From assembly GCA_017533485.1 (NCBI GenBank), contig JAFXIC010000058.1:1-55337 (forward strand): a stretch of 55,337 nucleotides of DNA, given 5' to 3'. The stretch is from Oscillospiraceae bacterium. Lineage in GTDB: Bacteria; Bacillota; Clostridia; Oscillospirales; Ruminococcaceae. Under the pieces are notes generated by a model, which worked only from the letters and a program-made list of their open reading frames with translations, did not search any database and was not told where the DNA came from. Below, in pieces: positions 41,942 through 51,340 of the stretch (positions are counted from its first letter, which is position 1; every line of letters starts with the position of its first letter). The position numbers were made by a program, and so were the translations under genes.

Positions 41942-43288
41942 GTGAATTTCGGAGCAAGGAATTTGATCCGGATTTTCATCTGCTGTATGGTCGGCGTGAT
42001 ATTGGTGTCCGGCGGCTGGAGCGCGAATGCTTCGGACAAACATCGGATGGGGATGACCGTAGAGGAAGCTGCCGCAGCATTGGAATCGGGTGTATCGGAA
42101 ATCCGCCTGCCGGTATCCGAACAGGAAACGATGCTCAGGGAAATATTCGGGCGATATCCGGCTTTAGGGTATGCATATGACGGGATCGAGGGGACTGTCC
42201 GAACAGGAGTTGCCTGTCTGCGGGTATCCTTGCGGGAGATCGGAAGCGAAAGGGTTGCTGTGATTGCGGAACAGGATGCCTTTATGCGGCTGGTTTCGGA
42301 AGCGATGCTGCGCGCGGAACCGTCGGTACATCTGGTGATCCGGCGGACAGATGCGAACGCATGGGATTATGAGAAGATGCTTTGCGAGATCGAGCGGAAC
42401 GAGGTGCTCGGCCGATCCTATCTTTCGCATCATGCATGGCGGAAATGGAAACAGCCGTATACGGATGATGTGTATGTACAGATTCAGTTTGGCTATACGG
42501 AGCCGCGGACGGATATTATTGAGAAAAAGAAGCTTGCGGAAGCGTCCGCCGCAGCACTCGCGAACAGCATTTTCATGCAGGAAATGAACGTATGGGAGCG
42601 GATTCTGCTTGCACATGACGCACTTCGGTATCGCTGTGTCTATGATGAATCGGCGGAGGTTTCCGCAGATCAGCATACCGTATATGGTGCGCTTTGCGAG
42701 GGGCGTGCGGTCTGTGAGGGATATGCGGAGGCATTTGCGCTGCTGATGGAAATGGGCGGAATATCCTGTCAGGTCGTATCGGGCGAAACGAAAAGCGGCT
42801 TGCCGCACGCATGGAATCTGGTGCAGGCGGAAGGAAAGTGGTATCATGTGGATGTGACATGGGATGACAGCGAAGGAAGCAACGCATATCCGTATTTTCT
42901 GAGAAATGACCGAGCGTTTGGAGAAAGCCATTGCTGGAATCGGTCGGAATATCCGTCGGCAGAGGGAGAAATGGTGAATGCTGAGGGAATCCGGAACGGA
43001 CTGCGAAAGCATGGTCTGGAGTATGTGGGGTTTGAAACTGCCGCATATCGTGCGCGTGTAGAAGCGGCTTGTCGTTCGGGAGAAATCTTGAAGCCGGAGG
43101 TCAGTGCCGATGTTCCACCTGTGCCGGCTCTGCCTGAAAATGCGCCGTGCCGCCCGTTTTCCATAGCTTTTTCCGGAAAAATGCTGGCAGGGCTTGCGGC
43201 AGTCGGCGTCTTCCGGCTTATGCGTCTGCGAAAAAAATATGAGATTCTGCAAAAAGGGGGTTGCTATCTGAGGAAAAAACGAGTATAA
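41942..43288 (+). CDS. Secreted or membrane-anchored transglutaminase-like protein
   Basis: A 448-residue protein with an N-terminal hydrophobic signal or anchor (IRIFICCMVGVILVSG), a long middle region and a transglutaminase-like (papain-fold) domain. The catalytic triad is readable: Cys in GRAVCEGYAEAF, His in LPHAWNLV and Asp in WYHVDVTWDD. A second hydrophobic segment near the C-terminus (MLAGLAAVGVFRLMRL) could anchor it. Such proteins may cross-link or cleave peptide bonds on the cell surface. An upstream TTG at 41894 is in frame, but GGGGGG near 41928 fits the GTG at 41942. The next gene, prfA, starts 47 bp on, with a possible common transcript. Confidence 0.82.
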   Translation: MNFGARNLIRIFICCMVGVILVSGGWSANASDKHRMGMTVEEAAAALESGVSEIRLPVSEQETMLREIFGRYPALGYAYDGIEGTVRTGVACLRVSLREIGSERVAVIAEQDAFMRLVSEAMLRAEPSVHLVIRRTDANAWDYEKMLCEIERNEVLGRSYLSHHAWRKWKQPYTDDVYVQIQFGYTEPRTDIIEKKKLAEASAAALANSIFMQEMNVWERILLAHDALRYRCVYDESAEVSADQHTVYGALCEGRAVCEGYAEAFALLMEMGGISCQVVSGETKSGLPHAWNLVQAEGKWYHVDVTWDDSEGSNAYPYFLRNDRAFGESHCWNRSEYPSAEGEMVNAEGIRNGLRKHGLEYVGFETAAYRARVEAACRSGEILKPEVSADVPPVPALPENAPCRPFSIAFSGKMLAGLAAVGVFRLMRLRKKYEILQKGGCYLRKKRV

Positions 43289-43335
43289 TAAAAATGATAC
43301 GCATTTTCATAAGGAACAGGCATTGAGGAGGAAAT

Positions 43336-44418
43336 ATGCAATTTACGGAGCAGCTTCGTGCCGCAGAACAAAAATATGATGAAATCGCAGCCGGGCTGGA
43401 ATCGGGCGGCTATATGGATGACCCTGCAAAGCTTGCTGCGTGGATGAAGGAATATAAACAGCTGACGCCGCTGATGGAAACCTATCGTGCGTGGAAACAG
43501 GCGCAGAGTGTGATGCAGGAAGCCGGTCTGCTGCTGGAGGATTCCGGAACGGACAGCGAATTCCGTGCGCTTGCACAGGAAGAATATACCGAGGCGAAAA
43601 AAAAGTCTGAACAGCTTCAGCAGGAATTGCAGGTTTTGCTTCTGCCGCAGGATCCCGACGGAAGCCGCAATGTGATCGTTGAAATCCGCGGCGGCGCAGG
43701 CGGCGAGGAAGCGGCGCTCTTTGCGCATTCGCTGCATAGAATGTATTCGATGTATGCCGAGCGGCACGGCTGGAAACAGACGGTGATGAGCCTGAATGCA
43801 ACCGAACTCGGCGGTGTGAAGGAAATTACCTTCTCGCTGGAGGGTGGAAATGTGTATGCACGGATGAAATTCGAGAGCGGCGTACATCGCGTCCAGCGTG
43901 TACCGGAAACGGAATCTCAGGGGCGTGTGCATACCTCTACGGTGACGGTTGCGGTACTGCCGGAGGTCGAGGCAGTAGAGCTGGAAATCAATCCGAATGA
44001 TCTGCGGATTGATACCTTCCGTTCGAGCGGTGCCGGCGGTCAGCATATCAATAAAACCTCGTCTGCGATTCGTGTGACGCATATTCCAAGCGGTATGGTG
44101 GTGGAATGTCAGGACGAGCGCAGCCAGCATAAAAATACGGATCGTGCGCTGTCGATTCTGCGCGCAAGACTCTATGCCCAGAAACAGGCGGCACAGGATG
44201 CGGAGATTGCATCGAATCGGCGTGCACAGGTCGGAACGGGAGACCGTTCCGAGAAAATAAGGACATATAATTTTCCCCAGAGCAGACTCACAGACCATCG
44301 GATCGGCTTATCGCTCTACCGGCTGGATGATGTGATGGACGGCGATCTGGACGCGATTCTGGATGCGCTGGCAGCCGCGGAGCAGGCGGCACTGCTTGCA
44401 GGGCAGAAAGAAGAATGA
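43336..44418 (+). CDS. prfA: Peptide chain release factor 1
   Basis: A 360-residue RF1 of standard length. It has the GGQ motif that enters the peptidyl-transfer centre (residues 234-236, SSGAGGQHINKTSSAIR) and the tripeptide PET in RVPETESQGRVHTS, in the PxT position that reads UAA and UAG. RF2 would have SPF there. The presence of RF1 means UAG is a real stop in this organism. GAGGAGG precedes the ATG, and the stop overlaps the next gene by ATGA. Confidence 0.96.
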   Translation: MQFTEQLRAAEQKYDEIAAGLESGGYMDDPAKLAAWMKEYKQLTPLMETYRAWKQAQSVMQEAGLLLEDSGTDSEFRALAQEEYTEAKKKSEQLQQELQVLLLPQDPDGSRNVIVEIRGGAGGEEAALFAHSLHRMYSMYAERHGWKQTVMSLNATELGGVKEITFSLEGGNVYARMKFESGVHRVQRVPETESQGRVHTSTVTVAVLPEVEAVELEINPNDLRIDTFRSSGAGGQHINKTSSAIRVTHIPSGMVVECQDERSQHKNTDRALSILRARLYAQKQAAQDAEIASNRRAQVGTGDRSEKIRTYNFPQSRLTDHRIGLSLYRLDDVMDGDLDAILDALAAAEQAALLAGQKEE

Positions 44419-45440
44419 AGGATATGAAAACGCTGCTTTTACAGGAAGACGGGATTCCGTATGCCGCAGAGCTTCTGCGGTCGGGAGAGCCTGTCGGTAT
44501 GCCGACAGAAACCGTATATGGACTGGGGTGTGACGCGACACAGCCCAGTGCGGTCAGAAAGGTATTTGCCGCGAAGGGACGACCTTCGGATAATCCGCTG
44601 ATTGTCCATATCGCAGATATTTCGGAGTGGGGGAGTCTGGTCAGAGAAATTCCGCCGCTTGCGATGGCACTCGCAGAAAAATTCTGGCCCGGGCCGCTGA
44701 CAATTATTCTGCCGCGGTCGGAACGGATTCCGCCGGAAACAGCAGGCGGACTGGACAGTGTCGGCGTCCGGCTTCCCGCACATCCCATTGCACAGGAAAT
44801 GATTCGTGCGGCAGGCGTACCGATAGCCGCGCCGTCGGGGAACCGTTCGGGCAGCCCAAGCCCTACCACCTCCGCGCATATGCTTGCGGATATGGACGGG
44901 CGGATTCCGGCAATCGTAGAGGGCGGAAGCTGTCTTGGGGGCGTGGAATCGACCGTTGTCGTACTGGATGATGCATCCACTGTCCGTGTGCTGCGGCCGG
45001 GATTGATTACGGTAGAGATGCTGAATACGGTAGCGGAGCGTGTGATTGTGGACGATGCTGTGCTCTCACAGCTTGCGCCGGATGCACCGGTACGCTCTCC
45101 GGGTACGAAATATCGCCATTATGCGCCGGAGGCAAAGATTATTCTGGTCAACGGCGGACAGGAAGAATTCCTGCGGTATGTGAAATCTCAGCAGGAAGAA
45201 GGCGTATATGCGCTTGTATTTGACGCGGATCTTCCGCTTTGCAGCGCGAACGGGATACCGGCACTCTCCTATGGAGATACCGACGCGGAACGTGCGGCGG
45301 CATTCTTCGGGAAACTGCGCGAGTTGGATGAATGCGGCGCGAAATGCGTGTATGTACGGGCACCGCGGACGGATGGCATCGGGCTTGCGGTCTATAATCG
45401 GCTCATACGAGCCGCAGGATATGAGGTGAGGACAGTTTGA
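44415..45440 (+). CDS. ywlC: L-threonylcarbamoyladenylate synthase (Sua5/YwlC)
   Basis: A 341-residue Sua5-type enzyme. The YrdC domain (about 15-200) has PTETVYGLGCDA, KGRPSDNPLIVHI and RLPAHPIAQ; the C-terminal Sua5 domain (about 220-335) begins after SPGTKYRHYAPEA. It makes threonylcarbamoyl-AMP from Thr, bicarbonate and ATP, the first step of t6A in tRNAs that read ANN codons. It is coupled to prfA (ATGA) and to coaE, a frequent order in Firmicutes. Confidence 0.94.
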   Translation: MKDMKTLLLQEDGIPYAAELLRSGEPVGMPTETVYGLGCDATQPSAVRKVFAAKGRPSDNPLIVHIADISEWGSLVREIPPLAMALAEKFWPGPLTIILPRSERIPPETAGGLDSVGVRLPAHPIAQEMIRAAGVPIAAPSGNRSGSPSPTTSAHMLADMDGRIPAIVEGGSCLGGVESTVVVLDDASTVRVLRPGLITVEMLNTVAERVIVDDAVLSQLAPDAPVRSPGTKYRHYAPEAKIILVNGGQEEFLRYVKSQQEEGVYALVFDADLPLCSANGIPALSYGDTDAERAAAFFGKLRELDECGAKCVYVRAPRTDGIGLAVYNRLIRAAGYEVRTV

Positions 45441-46102
45441 TGCACGAACAGACAACAGACGGCACCGAGAATGTACTGGTCATCGGTCTGACCGGTCAGA
45501 CGGGTGCAGGAAAAACGACCGTCAGCAGTATTTTTGAAGCACATGGATTTGCTGTGATCAACGCGGATCAGATCGCACGACAGGTTGTTGTGCCGGATTC
45601 CCCGTGTCTGGCAGAGCTGTGCGAATGCTTCGGAACCGAAATTCTGCTGCCGGATGGAAATATGAATCGGCCGAGGGTTGCGGAGCTGGTATTTTCGGAT
45701 CCGTGTAAGAATGAAATCCTCGGAAGCATCATGTATCCTTACATCCTCAAAGAGATTCTTTCACAGATTCAGGCATATGCGCAGGCAGGAAAACAGTGGC
45801 TTCTGCTGGACGCGCCGACGCTGTTTGAAAGCCGCGCAGATGATTTTTGTCAGCTTGTGCTGTCTGTGCTGGCGGAGCCGGAAATCCGGCTGGCGCGCAT
45901 AATGGCGCGTGATCACATCACCGAAGAACAGGCACGCAAACGGATGGACGCACAGCTTTCTGCGGACTATTTCCGTGAGCATTCCGATTTTGTGATCTGC
46001 AACAACGGGGATCGGGAACTGCTGTGTGCCGTAACCTGTGAGGTGATCGAAAAAATACGGGAATATCGTTCTTTGCACGATGCTTTTTCGGCATCCAATT
46101 AG
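45440..46102 (+). CDS. coaE: Dephospho-CoA kinase
   Basis: A 220-residue P-loop kinase. Walker A is GLTGQTGAGKTT (about 14-25), followed by the CoaE-typical VINADQIARQVV and LLLDAPTLFES. It phosphorylates dephospho-CoA at the 3' hydroxyl in the last step of CoA synthesis. The start ATG at 45440 overlaps the previous stop (TGATG); the TTG at 45437 is not needed. GAGGTGAGG precedes it. Confidence 0.94.
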   Translation: MHEQTTDGTENVLVIGLTGQTGAGKTTVSSIFEAHGFAVINADQIARQVVVPDSPCLAELCECFGTEILLPDGNMNRPRVAELVFSDPCKNEILGSIMYPYILKEILSQIQAYAQAGKQWLLLDAPTLFESRADDFCQLVLSVLAEPEIRLARIMARDHITEEQARKRMDAQLSADYFREHSDFVICNNGDRELLCAVTCEVIEKIREYRSLHDAFSASN

Positions 46103-46120
46103 TATTCAGGAGGTATAGAT

Positions 46121-47542
46121 ATGGCAAAGAAACAAGATGAAACCAAAAAGAAAATGGAAGAACTGAAGAAGAAGCTGTTTTTGAAACGGAAACACGCAGC
46201 ACTGATTCTGGATGACGCGCAGATCGAAGAATGCGATGCATTCTGTGAAGCCTATAAGGCATTTCTGGATCGTGCAAAGACCGAACGGGAAGCAGTAGAT
46301 TGTGCGGTCGGGCTGCTCGAAGAAAACGGCTTTCACGCATGGACAAGCGGTGAAAAGCTGAAAGCGGGCGACCGGATTTATGTGACAAACCGCGGAAAAG
46401 CAGTGATTGCTGCGGTCATCGGCAAACAGAAGCTCGATGCGGGTATTCGACTGACTGCCGCACATATTGATGCACCGCGTCTGGACCTGAAGCAGTCGCC
46501 GCTTTATGAGGATCAGGAGCTTGCACTCCTTAAAACCCATTATTACGGCGGCATCAAAAAATACCAATGGACAGCTATTCCGCTTGCAATGCACGGTGTT
46601 GTCGTCAAGCAGGACGGTACAAAGATTCCGGTGACCATCGGTGAGGATGCAGCGGATCCGATTTTCTGTATTACGGATTTGCTGCCGCATTTAGCAACCG
46701 AGCAGGTGAAGCGTCCGCTTTCTCAGGGGATTCATGGCGAGGAACTGAATGTTCTGATTGGCTCGCGTCCGTTCCGGAGCGATGAGGGAAGCGAACTTGT
46801 CAAGCTTCGGATGCTGGAGATTCTGAACGAGAAGTACGGCATCATTGAAGCTGATTTCCTCTCCGCAGAGCTTGAGATTGTTCCGGCGGGCAAAGCGCGT
46901 GATCTCGGACTGGACCGCAGCATGATCGGCGCATACGGACATGACGACAGAGTGTGTGCGTATCCTGCGCTTGCGGCATTGATGGATACGAAATCGCCGG
47001 ATTATACGGCTGTCTGCATTCTGACCGATAAGGAAGAAATCGGAAGCGATGGCAATACCGGACTTTGTTCTTCGTATTTCCATGATTTCATGAAAGATCT
47101 TTCCGAAGTGTTCGGAACGAAGGCACATACTGTCTTTGCGAAATCACAGTGCTTGTCGGCGGATGTGACGGCAGCGCTTGACCCGACATTTGCAGATGTG
47201 AACGATCGGCGCAACTGTGCATATCTCAATTACGGCGTCTGCATGATGAAGTATACGGGCGCAAGAGGAAAGAGCGGATCTTCCGATGCCTCGGCAGAAT
47301 TCGTCGGAGAAATCCGCGGACTGCTCGACCGCGAGGAAGTGATCTGGCAGACGGGAGAGCTTGGAAAGGTAGATCTGGGAGGCGGCGGAACCGTTGCGGC
47401 ATATCTCGCCAACCTCAATATCGACACGGTAGATGTCGGCGTTCCGGTGCTTTCGATGCACGCGCCGCTCGAAGTGGTCAGCAAGACTGACGTCTATATG
47501 GCATACCGCGCATTCGCGGCATTCCAGCAAAATCAGGCATAA
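46121..47542 (+). CDS. M18 family aminopeptidase
   Basis: A 473-residue cytosolic zinc exopeptidase. M18 features are the metal His in TAAHIDAPRLDLK, the paired acidic residues in DKEEIGSDGN, the Asp in GAYGHDDRVCAY, and the C-terminal His in LSMHAPLEV. M18 enzymes remove N-terminal Asp or Glu, or other residues, and form dodecamers. It sits 18 bp after coaE with AGGAGG, so it is the last gene of the prfA-ywlC-coaE run, and a strong hairpin follows. The N-terminus is unusually Lys-rich. Confidence 0.92.
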   Translation: MAKKQDETKKKMEELKKKLFLKRKHAALILDDAQIEECDAFCEAYKAFLDRAKTEREAVDCAVGLLEENGFHAWTSGEKLKAGDRIYVTNRGKAVIAAVIGKQKLDAGIRLTAAHIDAPRLDLKQSPLYEDQELALLKTHYYGGIKKYQWTAIPLAMHGVVVKQDGTKIPVTIGEDAADPIFCITDLLPHLATEQVKRPLSQGIHGEELNVLIGSRPFRSDEGSELVKLRMLEILNEKYGIIEADFLSAELEIVPAGKARDLGLDRSMIGAYGHDDRVCAYPALAALMDTKSPDYTAVCILTDKEEIGSDGNTGLCSSYFHDFMKDLSEVFGTKAHTVFAKSQCLSADVTAALDPTFADVNDRRNCAYLNYGVCMMKYTGARGKSGSSDASAEFVGEIRGLLDREEVIWQTGELGKVDLGGGGTVAAYLANLNIDTVDVGVPVLSMHAPLEVVSKTDVYMAYRAFAAFQQNQA

Positions 47543-47545
47543 CAA

Positions 47546-47586
47546 AAAACTGCACGTTCGGTTATGGTTGCGAACGTGCAGTTTTT
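47546..47586. terminator. Bidirectional terminator
   Basis: The perfect stem AAAACTGCACGTTCG / CGAACGTGCAGTTTT serves the aminopeptidase and the convergent barstar gene. Confidence 0.9.
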
Positions 47587-47607
47587 CTGTTTGTATGAGA
47601 TTGCCGT

Positions 47608-47919
47608 TTAGAACTCCTCATCGTCGTCATCGGTCATGATACTCTGGTCAGCGCCGAAATAGAAATGGAAATGGGGGTTGAACTGCGAGACATCCTGCAT
47701 CACACGGACTGCGGTAATGGCGTCCTTTCCGAAATGCTGGAACCATTCGAGTGCGTGATTGAGCGTGACAGAGGTTTCTTCGCTGATATCGGTGAGACAG
47801 TCGTACAGTGCATCGAGATTCATCCCGTACCATTCGGGGAAGCTGAGTGCTTTTGCAAGGATTCTGTGGAATTCCTTCATGCTGGAGATTGTGCTGCCGT
47901 TGAGTGTGATATTGTTCAT
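47608..47919 (-). CDS. Barstar-like ribonuclease inhibitor (immunity)
   Basis: A 103-residue protein of the barstar family. The core FPEWYGMNLDALYDCLTD matches barstar's FPEYYGRNLDALWDCLTG-type helix, which plugs the barnase active site; the acidic tail TDDDDEEF is extra. It would inhibit the ribonuclease encoded just upstream in the cytoplasm. Its ATG overlaps the toxin stop by 4 bp, so both are made together. Confidence 0.9.
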   Translation of the reverse strand: MNNITLNGSTISSMKEFHRILAKALSFPEWYGMNLDALYDCLTDISEETSVTLNHALEWFQHFGKDAITAVRVMQDVSQFNPHFHFYFGADQSIMTDDDDEEF

Positions 47920-48578
47920 GATGTTTCCTCCCCGTAGAGTAAGGTGAATGATTCGTAGTGGTTGTCGGTATAGTAGATCAGTCCGTCATTGGAGAAAACG
48001 ATGCGTTTGGCACCGCGCTTGGATTTTCCGAGTGTGTCGATATCACATTCGGTATATTTTCTGCCGTTCTTTTCCGGAAGCAGTCCCTCATAGTTGCCGA
48101 AGCGGTTTCCGCCGATACATTTTCCCGGTGCATAGGGTTCGAGAGAACCGCCGCTCCAGCCGAGTTCCTGTGCTTCTTTTTTGGTAATGAAATTGGAGGG
48201 GAGCTCGCCGTAGGTGTAGATATAGAGCGCGACATCTTCTTTTGTGGTATAAACGCCGTCTTTGTCGATGACAGCTTCAGCAACCGTGGTTGTGTCGAGG
48301 GCGATTGTGGCTTCGGCTTCCGGTGTATCCGTTGTTTCGAGGATCGGGAATGTCGCGTCGGCGGTGACTGTGGTTTCCGATTCGCTCCATGGCGCGGTGT
48401 CAGTAGTTTCAGTGGTTTCGGTCGTTGTGACAGCCGTCGTCCGTTCGGGTTCTTCGACCTCGAGTGTAATGCCTGGATTGTCATAATCCGGTGTAAGAAT
48501 CTGGGAGTCTGCTGCTGTATCACAGCCCGTAACCAGCAGGCAGGCGGCTGAAAGCAGCCCCAATAACCATTGCTTCAT
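47916..48578 (-). CDS. Lipoprotein with barnase-like ribonuclease domain
   Basis: A 220-residue protein with a lipoprotein signal (VTGC, Cys 19), a Thr/Glu-rich linker (about 40-100) and a complete barnase-like domain (about 105-218). Compared with Bacillus barnase: YGELPSNFITKKEAQELGW, YAPGKCIGGNRFGNYEG, KYTECDID (Glu 177, equal to catalytic Glu 73), KRIVFSNDGLIYYTDNHYESF (Arg 192 and His 207, equal to Arg 87 and His 102). It should cleave single-stranded RNA, preferring sites after G, from an outer-membrane-leaflet anchor. A free toxin would need release or contact. A TTTACA/TATAAT promoter lies at 48610-48638, and the barstar gene is coupled. Confidence 0.92.
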   Translation of the reverse strand: MKQWLLGLLSAACLLVTGCDTAADSQILTPDYDNPGITLEVEEPERTTAVTTTETTETTDTAPWSESETTVTADATFPILETTDTPEAEATIALDTTTVAEAVIDKDGVYTTKEDVALYIYTYGELPSNFITKKEAQELGWSGGSLEPYAPGKCIGGNRFGNYEGLLPEKNGRKYTECDIDTLGKSKRGAKRIVFSNDGLIYYTDNHYESFTLLYGEETS

Positions 48579-48609
48579 CCTGTATCATCCTTTCTCGGGT
48601 AGTGGTATT

Positions 48610-48638
48610 ATTATACCATAAAGCTTTCGATTTGTAAA
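48610..48638 (-). promoter_or_regulatory. Promoter of the barnase-barstar operon
   Basis: TTTACA (48633-48638), a 17-bp spacer and TATAAT (48610-48615) on the minus strand. Confidence 0.8.
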
Positions 48639-48739
48639 GTATACGCAAAACACAAGTTTGATTCGGGTGGTTTTCTCACCATTCCGCCGCAGGTTGCACA
48701 AGGAATTGAAAATAAATTATGAATTTTTAGATATTCCTA

Positions 48740-48768
48740 TTGATTTCTTATGATTTAAGTGATATAAT
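48740..48768 (+). promoter_or_regulatory. Promoter of the GH26 gene
   Basis: TTGATT (48740-48745), a 17-bp spacer and TATAAT (48763-48768). Confidence 0.78.
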
Positions 48769-48803
48769 ATAAATACAGATTAACTGATGAGGGAGGAATC
48801 ACT

Positions 48804-50654
48804 ATGCAATCACGAAAAATCAAGCTTCGGGCAGGTGCCGTCGTGCTCTCCGCACTGCTCGTTACGAACATGACCGGCTTTCGTCCGCTTACGGCAGGTG
48901 CCGCCGAACCGCTTCTCGCAGTCGAAGCGGAGGATTGTACATTACTGAGCGGCGGCGAGGTCGCAACCAAGGTCTATAACGATGAATATCCCGGATACAG
49001 CGGAGAAGGCTTTGTCTGGGCTACGAATTCCGGCGGTATGAAAATCGAAGTGGATCTGGAAAAGGGCGCAATGTACGAGCTGAAAACAAGATGCTGGACA
49101 TACCTCGGAGAAAAGGGGGAAACCCGACTCCAGACCGTAGCGGTTGACGGTGAAGTGATCGGCTCGTATTATATCCCGAATGAAAAGGAATGGTCAGATT
49201 TCAGTTTCGGCTATTTCTATCTCGACGAAGGAAAACATACCATCCAGATCGGTGCGTCAGGCAGCTGGGGATATATTCTCTACGATACGGTGACATTCGA
49301 TTATGCGGTGATGCCGGAGCTGGATATCGCGCCGGTGCCGGTGGACGGAAAAGCAACCGATGAAACGAAAGCATTGCTGACCTATCTCACCGAGCAGTAC
49401 GGGAAGCAGATTATTTCGGGACAGCAGGAAATCTATGGCGGCGGAAATGACGGAAATATGGAGCTGGAATTCGAGTATCTGTATGAAAAGACCGGAAAAT
49501 ATCCCGCAGTCCGCGGCTTTGACCTGATGAACTATAATCCGCTGTACGGATGGGAAGACGGCACCACAGAACGTGCCATCGACTGGGTATCGGAGCGCGG
49601 CGGAATTGCAACCGCTTCCTGGCATATCAATGTTCCGATTGATTTCGAGGGCTATACGCTGGGCGATGCGGTTGACTGGCAGAAATGCACATATAAGAAC
49701 TACCAGAGCTCGAACAGCACATTCAATACCGAAAATATCCTCACCGAGGGTACGAAGGAACGTGCATATTTCGATGAAGCAGTACGGATGCTTGCGGAAC
49801 AGCTTTTGCTGATGCAGGAAGCCAATGTGCCGCTGATTTTCCGCCCGCTGCACGAAGCACAGGGCAATTACGGCAGATATGGCGATGGTACGGCATGGTT
49901 CTGGTGGGGCGACCGCGGACCGGAAGTCTTTAAGGAGTTGTGGAAGCTGCTGTATACGAAGCTGACGGAAGAATATGGCGTCCATAACTGTATCTGGGAG
50001 CTGAATCTTTACGAACTGGATAATTCCATTGAATGGTATCCGGGGGCTGAATATGTGGATATGATTGCATACGATAAGTATGAAGGTTCTCCGCATAAAT
50101 GGGGAACCGATCCCGCAACATCGGTCTTCTTAAAGCTTGTGAATGACAGCAACGATACGAAAATGGTTGCGCTCTCGGAATGCGATAAGATTCCGGCAAT
50201 TGACGGAATGGTGAACGAAGGCGCATGGTGGTTATATTTCTGTCCGTGGTACGGCGAATTTCTGATGAGCGAGAACCATAATACGGTAGCAGATCTGAAA
50301 AAGACCTATAACAGTGATTATGTAATCACGCTGGATGAGCTTCCGGAGGACCTCTATCAGTACAGCGGCAGCGGTACGGAAGCAACAACAACCACAACAA
50401 CTACTACCACGACCTCTGACACAACAACATCGACGACATCGACCGATCTGACTGAAAAAGGATTGCCCGGCGACGTCAATGTAGATAAAGTAGTCGATAT
50501 CTCCGATGTGATTCTGCTCAGCCGTTATGTAGCGGAGGATATTACCGTTGGGATTACGGTCAGCGGACTTGCCGTTGCCGATCTGAATGGAGACGGAAAC
50601 TATACCGCAGCCGATACGACAATTATCCTGAAAATAATCGCAAAACTGATTTGA
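48804..50654 (+). CDS. Cellulosomal endo-mannanase: CBM35-like - GH26 - Thr linker - dockerin
   Basis: A 616-residue secreted enzyme. The signal peptide is followed by a CBM6/35-like module (about 38-175: VEAEDCTLLSG...GYSGEGFV), then a GH26 catalytic domain (about 185-520) with ISGQQEIYGG, RPLHEAQG (acid/base Glu 351) and VALSECD (nucleophile Glu 459). A Thr-rich linker (about 532-555) leads to a type I dockerin (loops DVNVDKVVDISD and DLNGDGNYTAAD). It should cut beta-1,4-mannan at internal bonds outside the cell, docked on a scaffoldin. GGAGG precedes the ATG. It is a single-gene unit. Confidence 0.93.
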   Translation: MQSRKIKLRAGAVVLSALLVTNMTGFRPLTAGAAEPLLAVEAEDCTLLSGGEVATKVYNDEYPGYSGEGFVWATNSGGMKIEVDLEKGAMYELKTRCWTYLGEKGETRLQTVAVDGEVIGSYYIPNEKEWSDFSFGYFYLDEGKHTIQIGASGSWGYILYDTVTFDYAVMPELDIAPVPVDGKATDETKALLTYLTEQYGKQIISGQQEIYGGGNDGNMELEFEYLYEKTGKYPAVRGFDLMNYNPLYGWEDGTTERAIDWVSERGGIATASWHINVPIDFEGYTLGDAVDWQKCTYKNYQSSNSTFNTENILTEGTKERAYFDEAVRMLAEQLLLMQEANVPLIFRPLHEAQGNYGRYGDGTAWFWWGDRGPEVFKELWKLLYTKLTEEYGVHNCIWELNLYELDNSIEWYPGAEYVDMIAYDKYEGSPHKWGTDPATSVFLKLVNDSNDTKMVALSECDKIPAIDGMVNEGAWWLYFCPWYGEFLMSENHNTVADLKKTYNSDYVITLDELPEDLYQYSGSGTEATTTTTTTTTTSDTTTSTTSTDLTEKGLPGDVNVDKVVDISDVILLSRYVAEDITVGITVSGLAVADLNGDGNYTAADTTIILKIIAKLI

Positions 50655-50663
50655 TTCCGAAAA

Positions 50664-50695
50664 AAAGCGGTACGTGAAAACGTGCCGCTTTTTCA
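50664..50695 (+). terminator. Terminator of the GH26 gene
   Basis: The stem AAGCGGTACG / CGTGCCGCTT, with one wobble, is followed by T5. The T-run abuts the next promoter. Confidence 0.85.
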
Positions 50696-50724
50696 TTGAC
50701 ATTTTTGGGGAAATGTGTTATAAT
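50696..50724 (+). promoter_or_regulatory. Consensus promoter of the rhomboid gene
   Basis: TTGACA (50696-50701), a 17-bp spacer and TATAAT (50719-50724), an exact sigma-A match. Confidence 0.92.
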
Positions 50725-50742
50725 GTCGATGGAGGGATGAAT

Positions 50743-51333
50743 ATGATTAAAAAATTATTTGGAAAGCTTCATTACAATTCTCCGGTCATCCTGACCTATG
50801 CACTGCTGAGTCTGTTGGCACTGCTGCTCAATATCATTACGGGCGGCTGGTCGAATCGTGAGATTTTCACCGTCTATCGAACGAGTTTTCTTGACCCGAT
50901 GCAGTATGTCCGTCTGATTACCCATGTGATCGGACATTCGGGTTACGGCCATTTTCTCAGGAATTTTACGATCATTCTGCTGGTCGGCCCGATGCTGGAG
51001 GAGAAATATGGCTCGAAACAGCTGTTGAAGATGATCTTGTTTACAGCGGTTCTGACCGGTTTGATTCAGGTGATTTTCTTCCATCCGACCGGACTGCTTG
51101 GTGCAAGCGGTATTGCGTTTATGCTGATGCTGCTGACTTCCTTTGCGAACATCGAAAAGGGTAAGATTCCGCTGACAGTGATTCTGGTGGCAGTCATTTA
51201 CCTGAGCGGCGAGGTCGCGGACGGTCTGCTGAAAAAAGATAATATTTCGCAGATGGGACATATCATCGGCGGTTTGTGCGGATGCCTGTTCGGCTGGGCG
51301 ATTACCAAGCCGAAAAAAGCCGAATCTCAATAA
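50743..51333 (+). CDS. Rhomboid-family intramembrane serine protease
   Basis: A 196-residue protein with six hydrophobic helices. The rhomboid dyad is visible: Ser 122 in GASG and His 173 in MGHIIGG. HxxxN is present as HFLRN, supplying the oxyanion site. Rhomboids cut membrane proteins within or near a helix, and in Gram-positives they affect division, signalling or secreted-protein release. No substrate is apparent. GGAGGG at 50731-50736 fits the ATG at 50743 rather than that at 50737. Confidence 0.9.
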   Translation: MIKKLFGKLHYNSPVILTYALLSLLALLLNIITGGWSNREIFTVYRTSFLDPMQYVRLITHVIGHSGYGHFLRNFTIILLVGPMLEEKYGSKQLLKMILFTAVLTGLIQVIFFHPTGLLGASGIAFMLMLLTSFANIEKGKIPLTVILVAVIYLSGEVADGLLKKDNISQMGHIIGGLCGCLFGWAITKPKKAESQ

Positions 51334-51340
51334 GAATGAA

